Positions 1-8,192 of a stretch of DNA of 26,741 nucleotides are shown here, piece after piece. The notes under the pieces were generated by a model. The model saw only the letters and a list, made by a program, of their open reading frames with translations, was not told the DNA's origin and ran no database searches. The DNA is from Punctularia strigosozonata HHB-11173 SS5 (taxonomy: Eukaryota; Basidiomycota; Agaricomycetes; Corticiales; Punctulariaceae): positions 250,236-276,976 of the forward strand of contig NW_006767439.1 of NCBI RefSeq assembly GCF_000264995.1, written 5' to 3'. The first letter of the stretch is position 1, and every line of letters begins with the position of its first letter. Position numbers and translations under genes: made by a program.

Positions 1-144
1 CTGAGGAGATGCATGGCAAGAGTGGCCAAAACATAGAGAGATGGAGGATCGAGTGGGCAGAAATGCTCAACTATGTCGATCAGTATGGGCGCGCTTGACG
101 AATTCGCGCGCATCTAGGAAGATTGCGCCCTAGAGAGGGGATAG
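1..144 (+). mobile_element. 3' end of LTR-retrotransposon internal region
   Basis: A short open frame at 3-98 (31 codons, ending ...YVDQYGRA then TGA) could be the C-terminal tail of a retroelement polyprotein; it is too short to assign to a domain. A purine-rich run at 131-141 (agagagggga) lies just before the TGT that starts the putative LTR at 145. A polypurine tract in this place primes plus-strand DNA synthesis in LTR retroelements and marks the border between internal region and 3' LTR. The rest of the element would lie beyond the left edge of the window. The element class (Ty3/gypsy or Ty1/copia) cannot be told from this piece. Confidence 0.55.
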
Positions 145-619
145 TGTCATGAACGCTTAGTAATGACACGCAGAATAGAGTAGAACCTTGTAGAAGGCGC
201 TGGAATGCGCCTGAAGGTTCTAGGACTTGTAGTGACTCAGGTTATGACTCGACTGTGACTCATAAGGAACATTGTAGAATAGTATAGAACGTTATGGTAG
301 GTACTGGAAGGTTCTAGTACAGTACCTGTATAGTAGTATATAAGACGCTAGCTGAAGTCGATGGACTTCAGCTCGTCCATTTGTTATACACGCCCTTAGC
401 GCCATAACGATTGACGGCTCGGTTACGGCCTTTTAGACTTAAGACTAAGACACCGCTACCTACACAAGAACGACACTCGACCTAGTGCGCCTAGAGTCTT
501 AACTCTCACGCCTAAGTCACACGACACAGCCTAGACGACAACGACAGACTTTACGCCAAGTCTAACAACCACGACGGTTCGGTACCCGCCTAAGGTACCA
601 CGATCTAGGGGTTCTTACA
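145..619 (+). repeat. Putative 3' long terminal repeat (LTR)
   Basis: This 475-bp block starts TGTCAT and ends TTACA, giving the TGT...ACA ends usual for LTRs. It has no coding capacity and a polypurine tract sits directly upstream. A TATATAA box at 337-343 is followed by a region suitable for transcript initiation and the R/U5 parts. The U3-like half contains the inverted pair TAGAACCTT (181-189) / AAGGTTCTA (214-222), with a further AAGGTTCTA at 308-316. The right border is set by where the membrane-protein reading frame becomes coding-like (about 620). The left LTR and the target-site duplication are outside the window, so a solo LTR with a lookalike purine run remains possible. Confidence 0.65.
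337..343 (+). promoter_or_regulatory. TATA box of the LTR promoter
   Basis: TATATAA lies about 190 bp into the putative LTR, where the U3 promoter of an LTR retroelement is expected. No other perfect TATA element occurs in the block. Confidence 0.5.
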
Positions 620-1202
620 TACGGCCGGCTCCGGCTCCAACGCGGGAAGCGACACATCCAAGCACTCGAACAACACCGGCGCCATCGTCGGCGGCGTCGT
701 CGGGGGTATCGCCTTTCTCGCCCTCGTCGCCGTTGGCTTGTTCTTCGTGAGGCAGAGTAGACGGAAGAAGGTGCAGAAACCAATTTTCGTCAGCAAGGAG
801 GCGTACGCGATTGAACCCTTGTCGCCGCACGATGGTAATCGGCCATCATCGGACCCTGCGTCCGCCTGGGGTGGCGTTATGTCAATAAGTCCTCGTTCCC
901 AGAAATCCTTTACAGATTCAACAAGAAGGCACGCCCGGATTCTTTTCTCGAGTTCATTCTATCTGACTCACATACCCGTTTATCCGTGCAGGTCAACCCC
1001 GGCGCCCGAAACAGACGCCGGTCCACTTCCAATCGCACCGCCTCCTGAGTACCATCAAGTTTTCCGCGCTCCTCGGAATACAGCCGCAGCAACCGCATCC
1101 AGCTCTTCTTCATCTCGACGACTCCCACTCCCTCCTAACATAGATGCAAATGCAGTAAACACACCGAACCGTGACGTGAAACGACCTCTTGTTGTCCTTT
1201 AA
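620..1202 (+). pseudogene. 3' part of a single-pass membrane protein gene, cut by the LTR
   Basis: The reading frame becomes coding-like at about 620 and runs to a TAA at 1200-1202. It begins with a Gly/Ser/Asn-rich stretch, then one transmembrane helix (GAIVGGVVGGIAFLALVAVG, about 690-750), then a basic stop-transfer stretch (RQSRRKK) and a Ser/Pro-rich cytoplasmic tail. This is the layout of the fungal Ser-rich ectodomain / one helix / cytoplasmic tail proteins, some of which are stress or wall sensors. There is no start codon or signal peptide, because the upstream sequence is LTR. An in-phase 111-nt intron is possible at 881-991: branch-like CTGAC at 963-967 and CAG end are good, but the GTCAAT donor is weak. 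Unless a promoter inside the LTR drives a short form, the gene is broken. Confidence 0.55.
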
Positions 1203-1370
1203 CCAACAAATCAGATTGCATCGGACTAGCCCCAGTAGCTAATGCCTGCATTTTTCTTTCTGCCCCTCTTGATGACCACGGGCAGCAGCAACATAACTGC
1301 CTCGTATGGCGACGATGGATTGATTATATTATCTGTAGAGTACACTGTATACATTATGATCAGATCAACA

Positions 1371-3209
1371 TCACGTCCCTTGTCGATCGAACACCTCGAA
1401 ATATGCAGTGTACTCCTCGGGCGTCATCATCTCCTGATGCTCCTCCGTCACCTGCGAGAACGCCATAGGCTCCCCGTTAACTATGTCACACGACTTGTGA
1501 GCAAGGGAATCTTGAATATATGGAATCGGGACATACCATATACGATGGGATCGTCTGCTGGTGTCCCATCGAGTGCAGTAGGAGGGGGTACACCTTCCAT
1601 ATCCTCGTCCATCTCCATCATCTCCTGGGTTGAGGTGGTGCCGTTCGTTTCCGGCACGGTAGGACTGCCTCGTAGCCGTTTTGAGTCAGATCCCGGGCCC
1701 TCGTCGTCCCTTGATCGGGATCGTTTACGATAATCATTGAGGGAGTTTAAGAGTTCAACGTTGGGTTTTACGTCTTCGTCTTCGTCGTCTTCTGGGCTGA
1801 AGTCGCTGCCTGCCCCCGGTATCGCAGGTGTACCGTTACTGCTCCCTGATGCAGCTAGGGATGCATAGTATTGGTCGTAATCTGAGGGGGAAGGTCAGCT
1901 ACCACCATGAAAGGTATTGTCATAGATGCGGTACTCACAGTCTGCATCGTTGGCCCCAATATCCGGTTTAACGTCCTCCGCGATTGGGGCCATGACCGGC
2001 TGCTGTTCCTTCCGCACTGTTCCAAGTCCGCGCAGAATCTCGTCGTTCGAGCTACTAGCGACCGACGACTCTTGGGCGGCGATGCGTGCACTCTCCTTGA
2101 TACCAAGCGCGGTGAGGTCACCAGATATCGTACTTTTCAAATGCCATGACGGTAGCGCGTTTTGTTGCTGGCGCGCGGCAGCCTGCGCTTCCCTCTGCTT
2201 CCGCTTCGTCTCTTCGTCTGCGCCGTCCAGGCTGAGCACAACACCCACGCCCTCATCCTGCCGCTTGGTACCGTTGGCTCCGGCGATCTTCAGTTCGCCT
2301 CCCGCACCCCCGTTCGCGGCAGCACCGCCGGCCTGTGTTCCATCTGCATCCACGGCCGGCCGGCCGTGTATCTTCACCCATCCCACGATGTCGACAGCGG
2401 GGAGGACCATGGACTCTGTTTTTCGAAGGCCTTCCCGGATGTGAAACATCGCAGCGTTGAAGCGCTGCATGAGGTCGCTGGTGTCCGACGACCCGTTCCG
2501 GTCGTTCTCGATGAGTTCCCCTTGGCAGTCATCGCAGACAAAGCATCCTCTGGAGAAGTCCATCAGCTTTGCGGCGTCAATGGTGGTGAAGGGCTTCGAG
2601 CACTGGTTGCAGATGTAGCCTTTTTGGTCCAGTTCCTGCAGAAGAGGATTGTCAGTCGATCGGGTCTCACCATGACGGCCAGAGTCACATTTCGTAAAGA
2701 CGAGTCGATAGTGGCGTGCATTTGTTTGATGCGCCACTTGACGACGTTGCAGAAGTTCTCGTAGTCGACGTAGTAGTACGCCTTACTCGTCGCGCGAGTG
2801 GCTCCTTCTTTCAGCTCATTCTGGCGATATCTGCCATTCCGTTCGATAAGACATTGTTATATGCATAGAGCTTGACCCGAGGGTACATACACACGAATGA
2901 GTTTATGCTCGCCACACAGTCTGTTCAGATCCTTGCGGATGTCAGACTCGCCGACGCCCATCCGCCCAGCCAGCTCGTCGATCTTCATGCTTTCGAGGGT
3001 ACGCAGTGAGCACAGGGGTCAAGGAACAAGGAGGGCATCAAAAACCACCGCCCGCAAACTCCCAGACGAACAAAGGCAATCAGGACCTTTGCTTACACTG
3101 GATAACGGGACAGTAGGTCCAGGATGATGATGCATTGCGGCTCGTAGAACGCGCGCGCAACGTGCTGTACGAGCTTCCTCAGGGTCTCCTTCTCCTCTGG
3201 GGTCGCCAT
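1371..3209 (-). CDS. TFA1: Transcription initiation factor TFIIE, alpha subunit
   Basis: General RNA polymerase II initiation factor; TFIIE recruits and stimulates TFIIH at the promoter. Exons: 3209-3097, 2989-2891, 2830-2689, 2635-1939, 1881-1537 and 1480-1371; total 501 codons with all phases closing. Residues 1-118 form the winged-helix region (start MATPEEKETLRK, then MKIDELAGRMGVGESDIRK), followed by a zinc ribbon with C127-x2-C130 and C152-x2-C155. The middle is Ala/Gly-rich, then acidic (PEDDEDED). The C-terminus carries the conserved MTPEEYTAYFEV segment. The start was chosen because the N-terminus matches the family and lies in the first exon. Length fits fungal homologues. Intron 1 ends in AAG and is the least certain junction. 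The stop lies 168 bp from the convergent membrane-protein fragment. Confidence 0.95.
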
Positions 3210-3667
3210 CCCGCCAAGTCGTCCAGGACCTGCGTCTTACAGAGGCGCTCGAGCTAGTGTGTCCGTCGTAGCTTGCGACGATGATGTATTTACGCGGTGC
3301 GAACGATCGTCCACAGGCTCGAGCCGCAGATAAGAGCAGGTCTGAAGTAGATTGGCGGGGTCCAAGGCGTCGACGGTATCCACAAGGCCGGTCAGAACGT
3401 GGTCGCTGTAAAACCCTTTGTCGGAGGGGTCAGACACGACATATGCTAGGGTTAGGGTTCTCTCACACGCGACAATGAGTGTCCGGTCCATGCATTGGAT
3501 TGATCCTATCTACGGCAAGTACTACCAGATGACGAGAGCGATGAACAGATAAATTAGATGCGGTAAAGAGCGACGAAGGTTCCACAGCAAGCAAAGCACA
3601 GTGAAGGTATTGATCGAATGTACACCAGCTGCAAGCTGACGACGAGTAAAGATCAGCAACGAGGTGA
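3210..3667. other. Intergenic gap between TFIIE alpha and P450 genes
   Basis: This stretch contains the promoter and 5' leader of the TFIIE gene and the 3' end region of the P450 gene, both on the minus strand. No gene is recognised. An 84-codon frame on the minus strand (3237-3491) has no family features. The one distinct element is a telomere-repeat-like motif at 3447-3459. Confidence 0.6.
3447..3459 (-). promoter_or_regulatory. Telobox-like motif upstream of TFIIE alpha
   Basis: TAGGGTTAGGGTT on the plus strand (AACCCTAACCCTA on the gene's strand) lies about 240 bp upstream of the TFIIE start codon. It equals two units of the TTAGGG telomere repeat. Such teloboxes occur in promoters of housekeeping genes in several eukaryotes, where telobox-binding Myb-type proteins use them. 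A chance or interstitial repeat origin is also possible. Confidence 0.35.
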
Positions 3668-5660
3668 TTACTCCATGACGGGTGTGATGCGGAGGGGCAT
3701 GACGGCTGGCCGGCCGTCCGCGATGGGTTGCAAAGTAGGCGCAATCTTGGGAACGACGGCGCTTCCGACATCCTCGAACTTGAAGGACCGGATGAGCATC
3801 GCCAGCATGACCTTGAACTCGAGCACAGCTAGGGTAGTAAATCAACATCCCAAACTCGATCCGGGTACAGGCATTAGACGAACCTAGTCTGAACCCGAGA
3901 CAGTTGCGCGGGCCGTCGCTGAAGGAGAGGAGTCCGCTCCAGCCGCGAGGCAGGTCGGCGGGGGAGGGGATGCCACCGGGAGTAAGCCATCTCTCTGGCT
4001 TGAACTCCGTTGCGTCAGGCCCCCAAACCGTAGCGTCCGTGTTGATGGTTTTGAACGGAATGATGATAATCTACGAATAGGCGATTCAGTGGGCAGCAGA
4101 TCTTTACCTTCCTCTTCAATGCGTACCTGTCCAGCCGAGACGTGAACGGAGTCCATGACCGTGCCGTCTGGCTTTGTAATCGGCTTGCCGAGAGGAATGA
4201 CATCGTCCTGGGTGGTTACGCGCTCTGTCTGTGGCGAGGCGGGATGTACTCGGAGCGCTTCCCGGACGACGGCGTCGAGGTATTCGAGTTTCTGGATGGA
4301 GTCGTAGGAAAGGCTTCCTTGCTGGCGAATTTCGGTGCGGAGTTTCTCCTGCGCCGCCGGGTTGCGAGATAAGGCAAGGAGCGTGAAATTGATAGATCCT
4401 GCAGTCGTCTCGTGGCCGACCTGAGCGATAGGATGCCTCAGCCTCGGGACGTCTATTGTTGGCGCGGATTGGCACTCACCATAGTGAAAGTGATGATGTT
4501 TTCGATGATTTCTTCGTCCGAGAGACCGCCTTTCTCCTTCTCAACGCTGCGCAGCAGCATGCTCAGTACGTCATTGCCCTTCACAACGCTGTCGAGACGA
4601 GCGTTGGCGATTAGCTTGTGGGCAATGCGGCGCACGATTTGGTTGGTGACTAATGGATGATGTCAGTACGCGTGTTTATGATCGTCGAAGGAAGATGAGG
4701 CATGTCCGCACTAACTTCCTTGTGCACGTAAGGCGGGAATCGGCAGATCCGTGAGCCAGGGCAGCATCCGTATGACCGGGAGCGCAACGAACATCTGTTC
4801 AGATGTGGCGTCCACGATGATGTCGTGCCAGCTCGTGAAAATTCGCCTCGCATCTTCGGAAGGAGGGGTGGACTGAGCGCTAAAGTCGTGCCCAAAGGCG
4901 ACGCGACCGATAATATCCAACGCGCATGCGGAGATGTACGGGGCTATGTTGATGGAGTTCCCGTTGACGGATTTTGACATGATATCGGTCATCAAGCGTG
5001 ATTCGAGCTGTGACGAGATGTCAGCACGAGCTGCTCAGGGCATTCAAGAGATTTCGAGGGCGTTACCTTCTCAGCACAGTCGAAAACGTCACCGGCCATA
5101 CGTTTGATACTTTCCGGACTGAACGACGGGGCCAAAACGCGGCGCATACGCTTGTGTTGTTCGCCGAGAGCCCATACGACGCCTTTACCGATTAAATTAG
5201 CCGCTGGCTTCCGGAGAGCGTCGGCCATGACATAGGTGTCTGTGTTCTGCAAAATATGTTGGGCGGACACGCGACTGCAATATCATCAGCTTTGGGATAA
5301 CATCACAACGTGAACTGAAACTGACTCAGCCGCGATAATCTGGTGTGATGAGGCGTTCGGTGAGATTGCGTCACAAGTTCATAACGAAGAGCAACTGACG
5401 ATATCGGGGTGGCGGAGGGCGGCCTTGATCCTGAACAGCGTGCCTATAACGCTGGCCCATTTGGAGTGCATCTCGGCCGCGCCATGATCCCAGACCTGGC
5501 GCTCATGACCCCAGATCCAGCTTGCCTCCTCCGATGGTGGGGAAGGTAAGCCAGGCACGTCGTCACGGCGAGTCGTGAACAACTTGCGCAGGAAATATAC
5601 ACCCAAGCCCACGAAGACGAGGCTGGCGGATTGCACGTAGAGACTGTGGATGATAGACAT
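3668..5660 (-). CDS. Cytochrome P450 monooxygenase
   Basis: Membrane-anchored haem monooxygenase, expected in the endoplasmic reticulum with a P450 reductase partner. Exons: 5660-5400, 5339-5326 (14 nt), 5274-5067, 5007-4716, 4649-4480, 4420-4127, 4070-3884 and 3828-3668; 528 aa. An N-terminal hydrophobic anchor (residues ~5-28) is followed by the hinge VPGLPSPP. Diagnostic motifs are all intact: I-helix VGHETTAGS (from residue 316), ExxR as E369-A-L-R372, the KPERW segment (~437-441), and the haem loop FSDGPRNCLG (F463-G472) with ligand C470. No inactivating change was seen. The second exon is only 14 nt but is required to read LRHPDI-IIAAD-RVSAQHIL in phase. Substrate and CYP family are not assigned. 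It is divergent from the membrane protein at 6591. Confidence 0.95.
5326..5339 (-). other. 14-nt micro-exon of the P450 gene
   Basis: ATTATCGCGGCTGA lies between an acceptor CACCAG and a donor GTCAGT. It is flanked by introns of 60 nt (5340-5399) and 51 nt (5275-5325). Including it restores the conserved P450 segment after LRHPDI; skipping it shifts the frame of everything downstream. Confidence 0.8.
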
Positions 5661-6590
5661 CTTACAGAGGCCTTGCTAACATGCGAAGGGAGAATACGCC
5701 GAGAACGAACGGCGTGAAGGGGAGGTCGGAAATGCGAGCCCTGGCGGTGAGAGTAACTGCTTTTAAGAGCGCTAAGCCATACTGAAACGTAGAACTCCCG
5801 CGACGAAAACTGGAAGCCCATGTTCGCAGTGAATTCAGGGCCAGATGGTCGGCAAGAGCCCTCAGAAGCACCATCCTTTCCATTTCGGGCGCGGCAGTCG
5901 GTAGCAACCACGTCACGTGACCGTCGAAGTGTTCTCCAAGCGCCGGCTGCTGTGCTTTAAGCTTACACGCGGTGTACACTTTGCCCTCAGCTATCTCTAA
6001 GATGGACGAATGTCGCCTTCATCGTGCCTCAGCGATACACAGGAGCTACACGACTGGGAATACGAGCTCAAAACTAGGGTTGCACTCAACACAGTATGGC
6101 CGCTTTCTTTCCAGCCAATTGCAATATCCCCAGTCGAGATTGGTCGAATTCTAACATGGGAAGGCAATCAGAATTGATCCGTCGATTGAATCGAGATAAC
6201 CTCTTTTGACGGGTGACATGACACGACCCCTGCATGACCCCACCGTGGCCCCATACTTTTGACGGGATATCGCGACATGCCATCTTGATTCTTGAACGCC
6301 TCACCTCAACCTCGGCTAGCAGTGAGCAATATTGCTGCTGGAGTCGGCACGTCCGACTTCATATTGTTGCATGTGACAATCGCTGCGGGTTCTAATTTAC
6401 GCAATATCTCACCCTGAGCTCCAGTTTCCAGATCCGAGGGAAACTCCTGGCTCTTTCATTTCGCGCTCGCTTGCGGTCGTGCCCCGTGTCTCGGCCTAGC
6501 CGACGTCGTCAAAAGGATGAGCTCAGCGCCCCTCGCTAGAGACTTCATCCCTCCTGCCCCTGCGAGGTCCTGCTTACCTCGATCAACGCC
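5661..6590. promoter_or_regulatory. Shared divergent promoter region, P450 / seven-helix protein
   Basis: A 930-bp gap separates the two divergent start codons. No gene is recognised in it. It contains a perfect 10-bp palindrome GTCACGTGAC at 5912-5921 and a 105-codon upstream frame on the P450 strand (5979-5662) that ends one base before the P450 ATG. Other frames here lack family features and have poor coding character. Confidence 0.5.
5912..5921. promoter_or_regulatory. Palindromic E-box GTCACGTGAC
   Basis: This perfect 10-bp palindrome has a CACGTG core and lies about 252 bp upstream of the P450 start. CACGTG elements of this form are bound by bHLH factors in fungi (Cbf1/Pho4/SREBP type). 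Which of the two divergent genes it serves, if any, is not shown. Confidence 0.45.
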
Positions 6591-8011
6591 ATGGTAGACT
6601 GGAACTCAACTGAGGAGATCACCAGGGACGCTCGTGAGTACGCGTAATTCAAGTCACCGGAATTTGTCTCCCTCTGACAGCTGGACGATAGAGGTATTCA
6701 ATAATCTCGTCCACACCGTCATCGGCCTTTATCTGTGGGAGTGGGCGAGCACGTTGTGGTTCGATTGGGAGATTTACACTAGAAAACGTACCTTTCGTTG
6801 GCCTATGGTACGCGCATGCGTAGTCTTTAGTTCGACCTGCTGCTCACGGCATATCACCCAGATTTTCTATCTGTTGAACCGCTATACCATGGTCGGGACA
6901 GCCATAGGAATGCTCATATCTCAGAACTCGAAAGAGTAGGTGCCCGCGTTACCACCCTCAGCAGGGGACTCACCGCTGACCTCTGTATTGATGAACAGCC
7001 CGACCATGAACTGCACGGCGCTGTATACGTATATTCAGTTCGTAGGCGATGCGTCGGTGGCATTGCCGAGTCTGAACCTATCCATCCGTACCATGGCCGT
7101 CTGGTCTGATAACAAATTCGTCAAGTACGGCCTCATTCTGGTTATCCTCGGGCACTGGGCTATTTTGTTCCAAGGTATGCTCGTTATTTGCATGCCTACA
7201 CGATGCCGCAATACATATTTGCCCCTGATCAGGTCTCTCGGTCACCGCCATCGGCGTTCCCGGCTCTGGATGCACGATTGCAAAGACGAATCTGAAGATC
7301 AGCATCGTTCTGTTCATTTATACGATGTCCTTCGACTTCGTCACTATGCTGCTCAACTTGGTCAAGCTCGCGCGCCCTGCGGCCGGACATAGCTCACTGA
7401 CAAGGCTGCTATTCACCGATGGCCTGGTTTACTTCTTCATTGCGTACGTATTGGTCCTAGTCATCGTACAGGGCGCTTTGATGAGCGCCAATGCCATGCT
7501 GCAGCTTCGTTTTCAACACGATAGGTACCGTGTTCATGGTTCTGAGTCTCAATCCGGTCATGAGTATCATTTTCGTCGTGCCTGCTGCTGTTGGCTCCAC
7601 GGTGAGTCCTATTCCCAGGGCTGGAGCATCATTATATTAATCGATTGCCAGATTGTCGCTGGACGAGCGTTCAGACGCCTCAGTAATTTTGGACAACAAG
7701 CTGTGAGCGTATAGTGAGTGACTGATATGCCACACACGAGCACTCCTTGACATCATCTCCGTTCAACAGTAGCGCTAGCGGCAGTCACGCGATTGGATCC
7801 GCCAGCGGTGGTCAGCCGAACCCAGTCCCGCGCCCGTCGCCTCGTGGCGTTCAGATCAGAGCAAGTCTCACCGAGCAACCAGTCTACCTGTACTCACATC
7901 TACATTGCTTAGATGGAAACTTTTACCGTCGCCGATGATCAAAGCGCCGGACAAAGCGAGTTGGACATCGAGGCTCAATCCGCGGAGTATAAGCGAAAAT
8001 CTATGGAATAG
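6591..8011 (+). CDS. Seven-helix membrane protein, DUF6533-type basidiomycete family
   Basis: An integral membrane protein of about 323-334 aa. Exons: 6591-6637, 6681-6807, 6862-6935, 6999-7174, 7233-7443, 7505-7601, 7652-7713, 7770-7848 (or 7881) and 7913-8011. The N-terminal pattern (VFNNLVHTVIGLYLWEW, then FYLLNRYTMVG) matches the DUF6533 proteins that are greatly expanded in mushrooms. Several more hydrophobic helices follow (KYGLILVILGHWAILFQ, SIVLFIYTMSFDFVTMLLNL, MVLSLNPVMSIIFVVPAAVG), then a Ser/Pro-rich and acidic tail. The ATG has a strong context (GCCATGG). Two junctions are uncertain: intron 1 must use GTACGC at 6638, because the nearby GTGAGT shifts the frame, and the last intron can start at 7849 or 7882. 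Reading through that last intron instead would end the protein near 7938. Function is unknown in this family; a receptor or sensor role is only a guess. Confidence 0.75.
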
Positions 8012-8144
8012 TCAACCTCTAATACGACGTCCCGGCACCCGCTCTCTCGTTCAACATCACGCCTGCGCTCGTTAGATCATTGTCAGGGTACACCCTCGTA
8101 ATATAGGCTATATACTTACATGAACATAATGGGAGCTCCTAGAG

Positions 8145-8155
8145 TTAGGTTAGGG
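8145..8155 (+). promoter_or_regulatory. Telobox-like motif near the oxidoreductase start
   Basis: TTAGGTTAGGG, an imperfect double telomere-repeat unit, lies 38 bp upstream of the ATG at 8193 in a 181-bp gap that holds no other recognisable element. It is the second such motif in the window. Confidence 0.25.
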
Positions 8156-8192
8156 CTACATACTCTCCTTTGCACCACCATCGACCAACTGC

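Noticed and set aside
2162-2764. Long plus-strand frame of about 200 codons
   Set aside because: Antisense shadow of the TFIIE alpha exon 4, whose zinc-ribbon cysteines identify the minus strand as coding.
3237-3491. 84-codon minus-strand frame upstream of TFIIE alpha
   Set aside because: Lies in the probable promoter and leader, includes the telobox, and has no recognisable feature.
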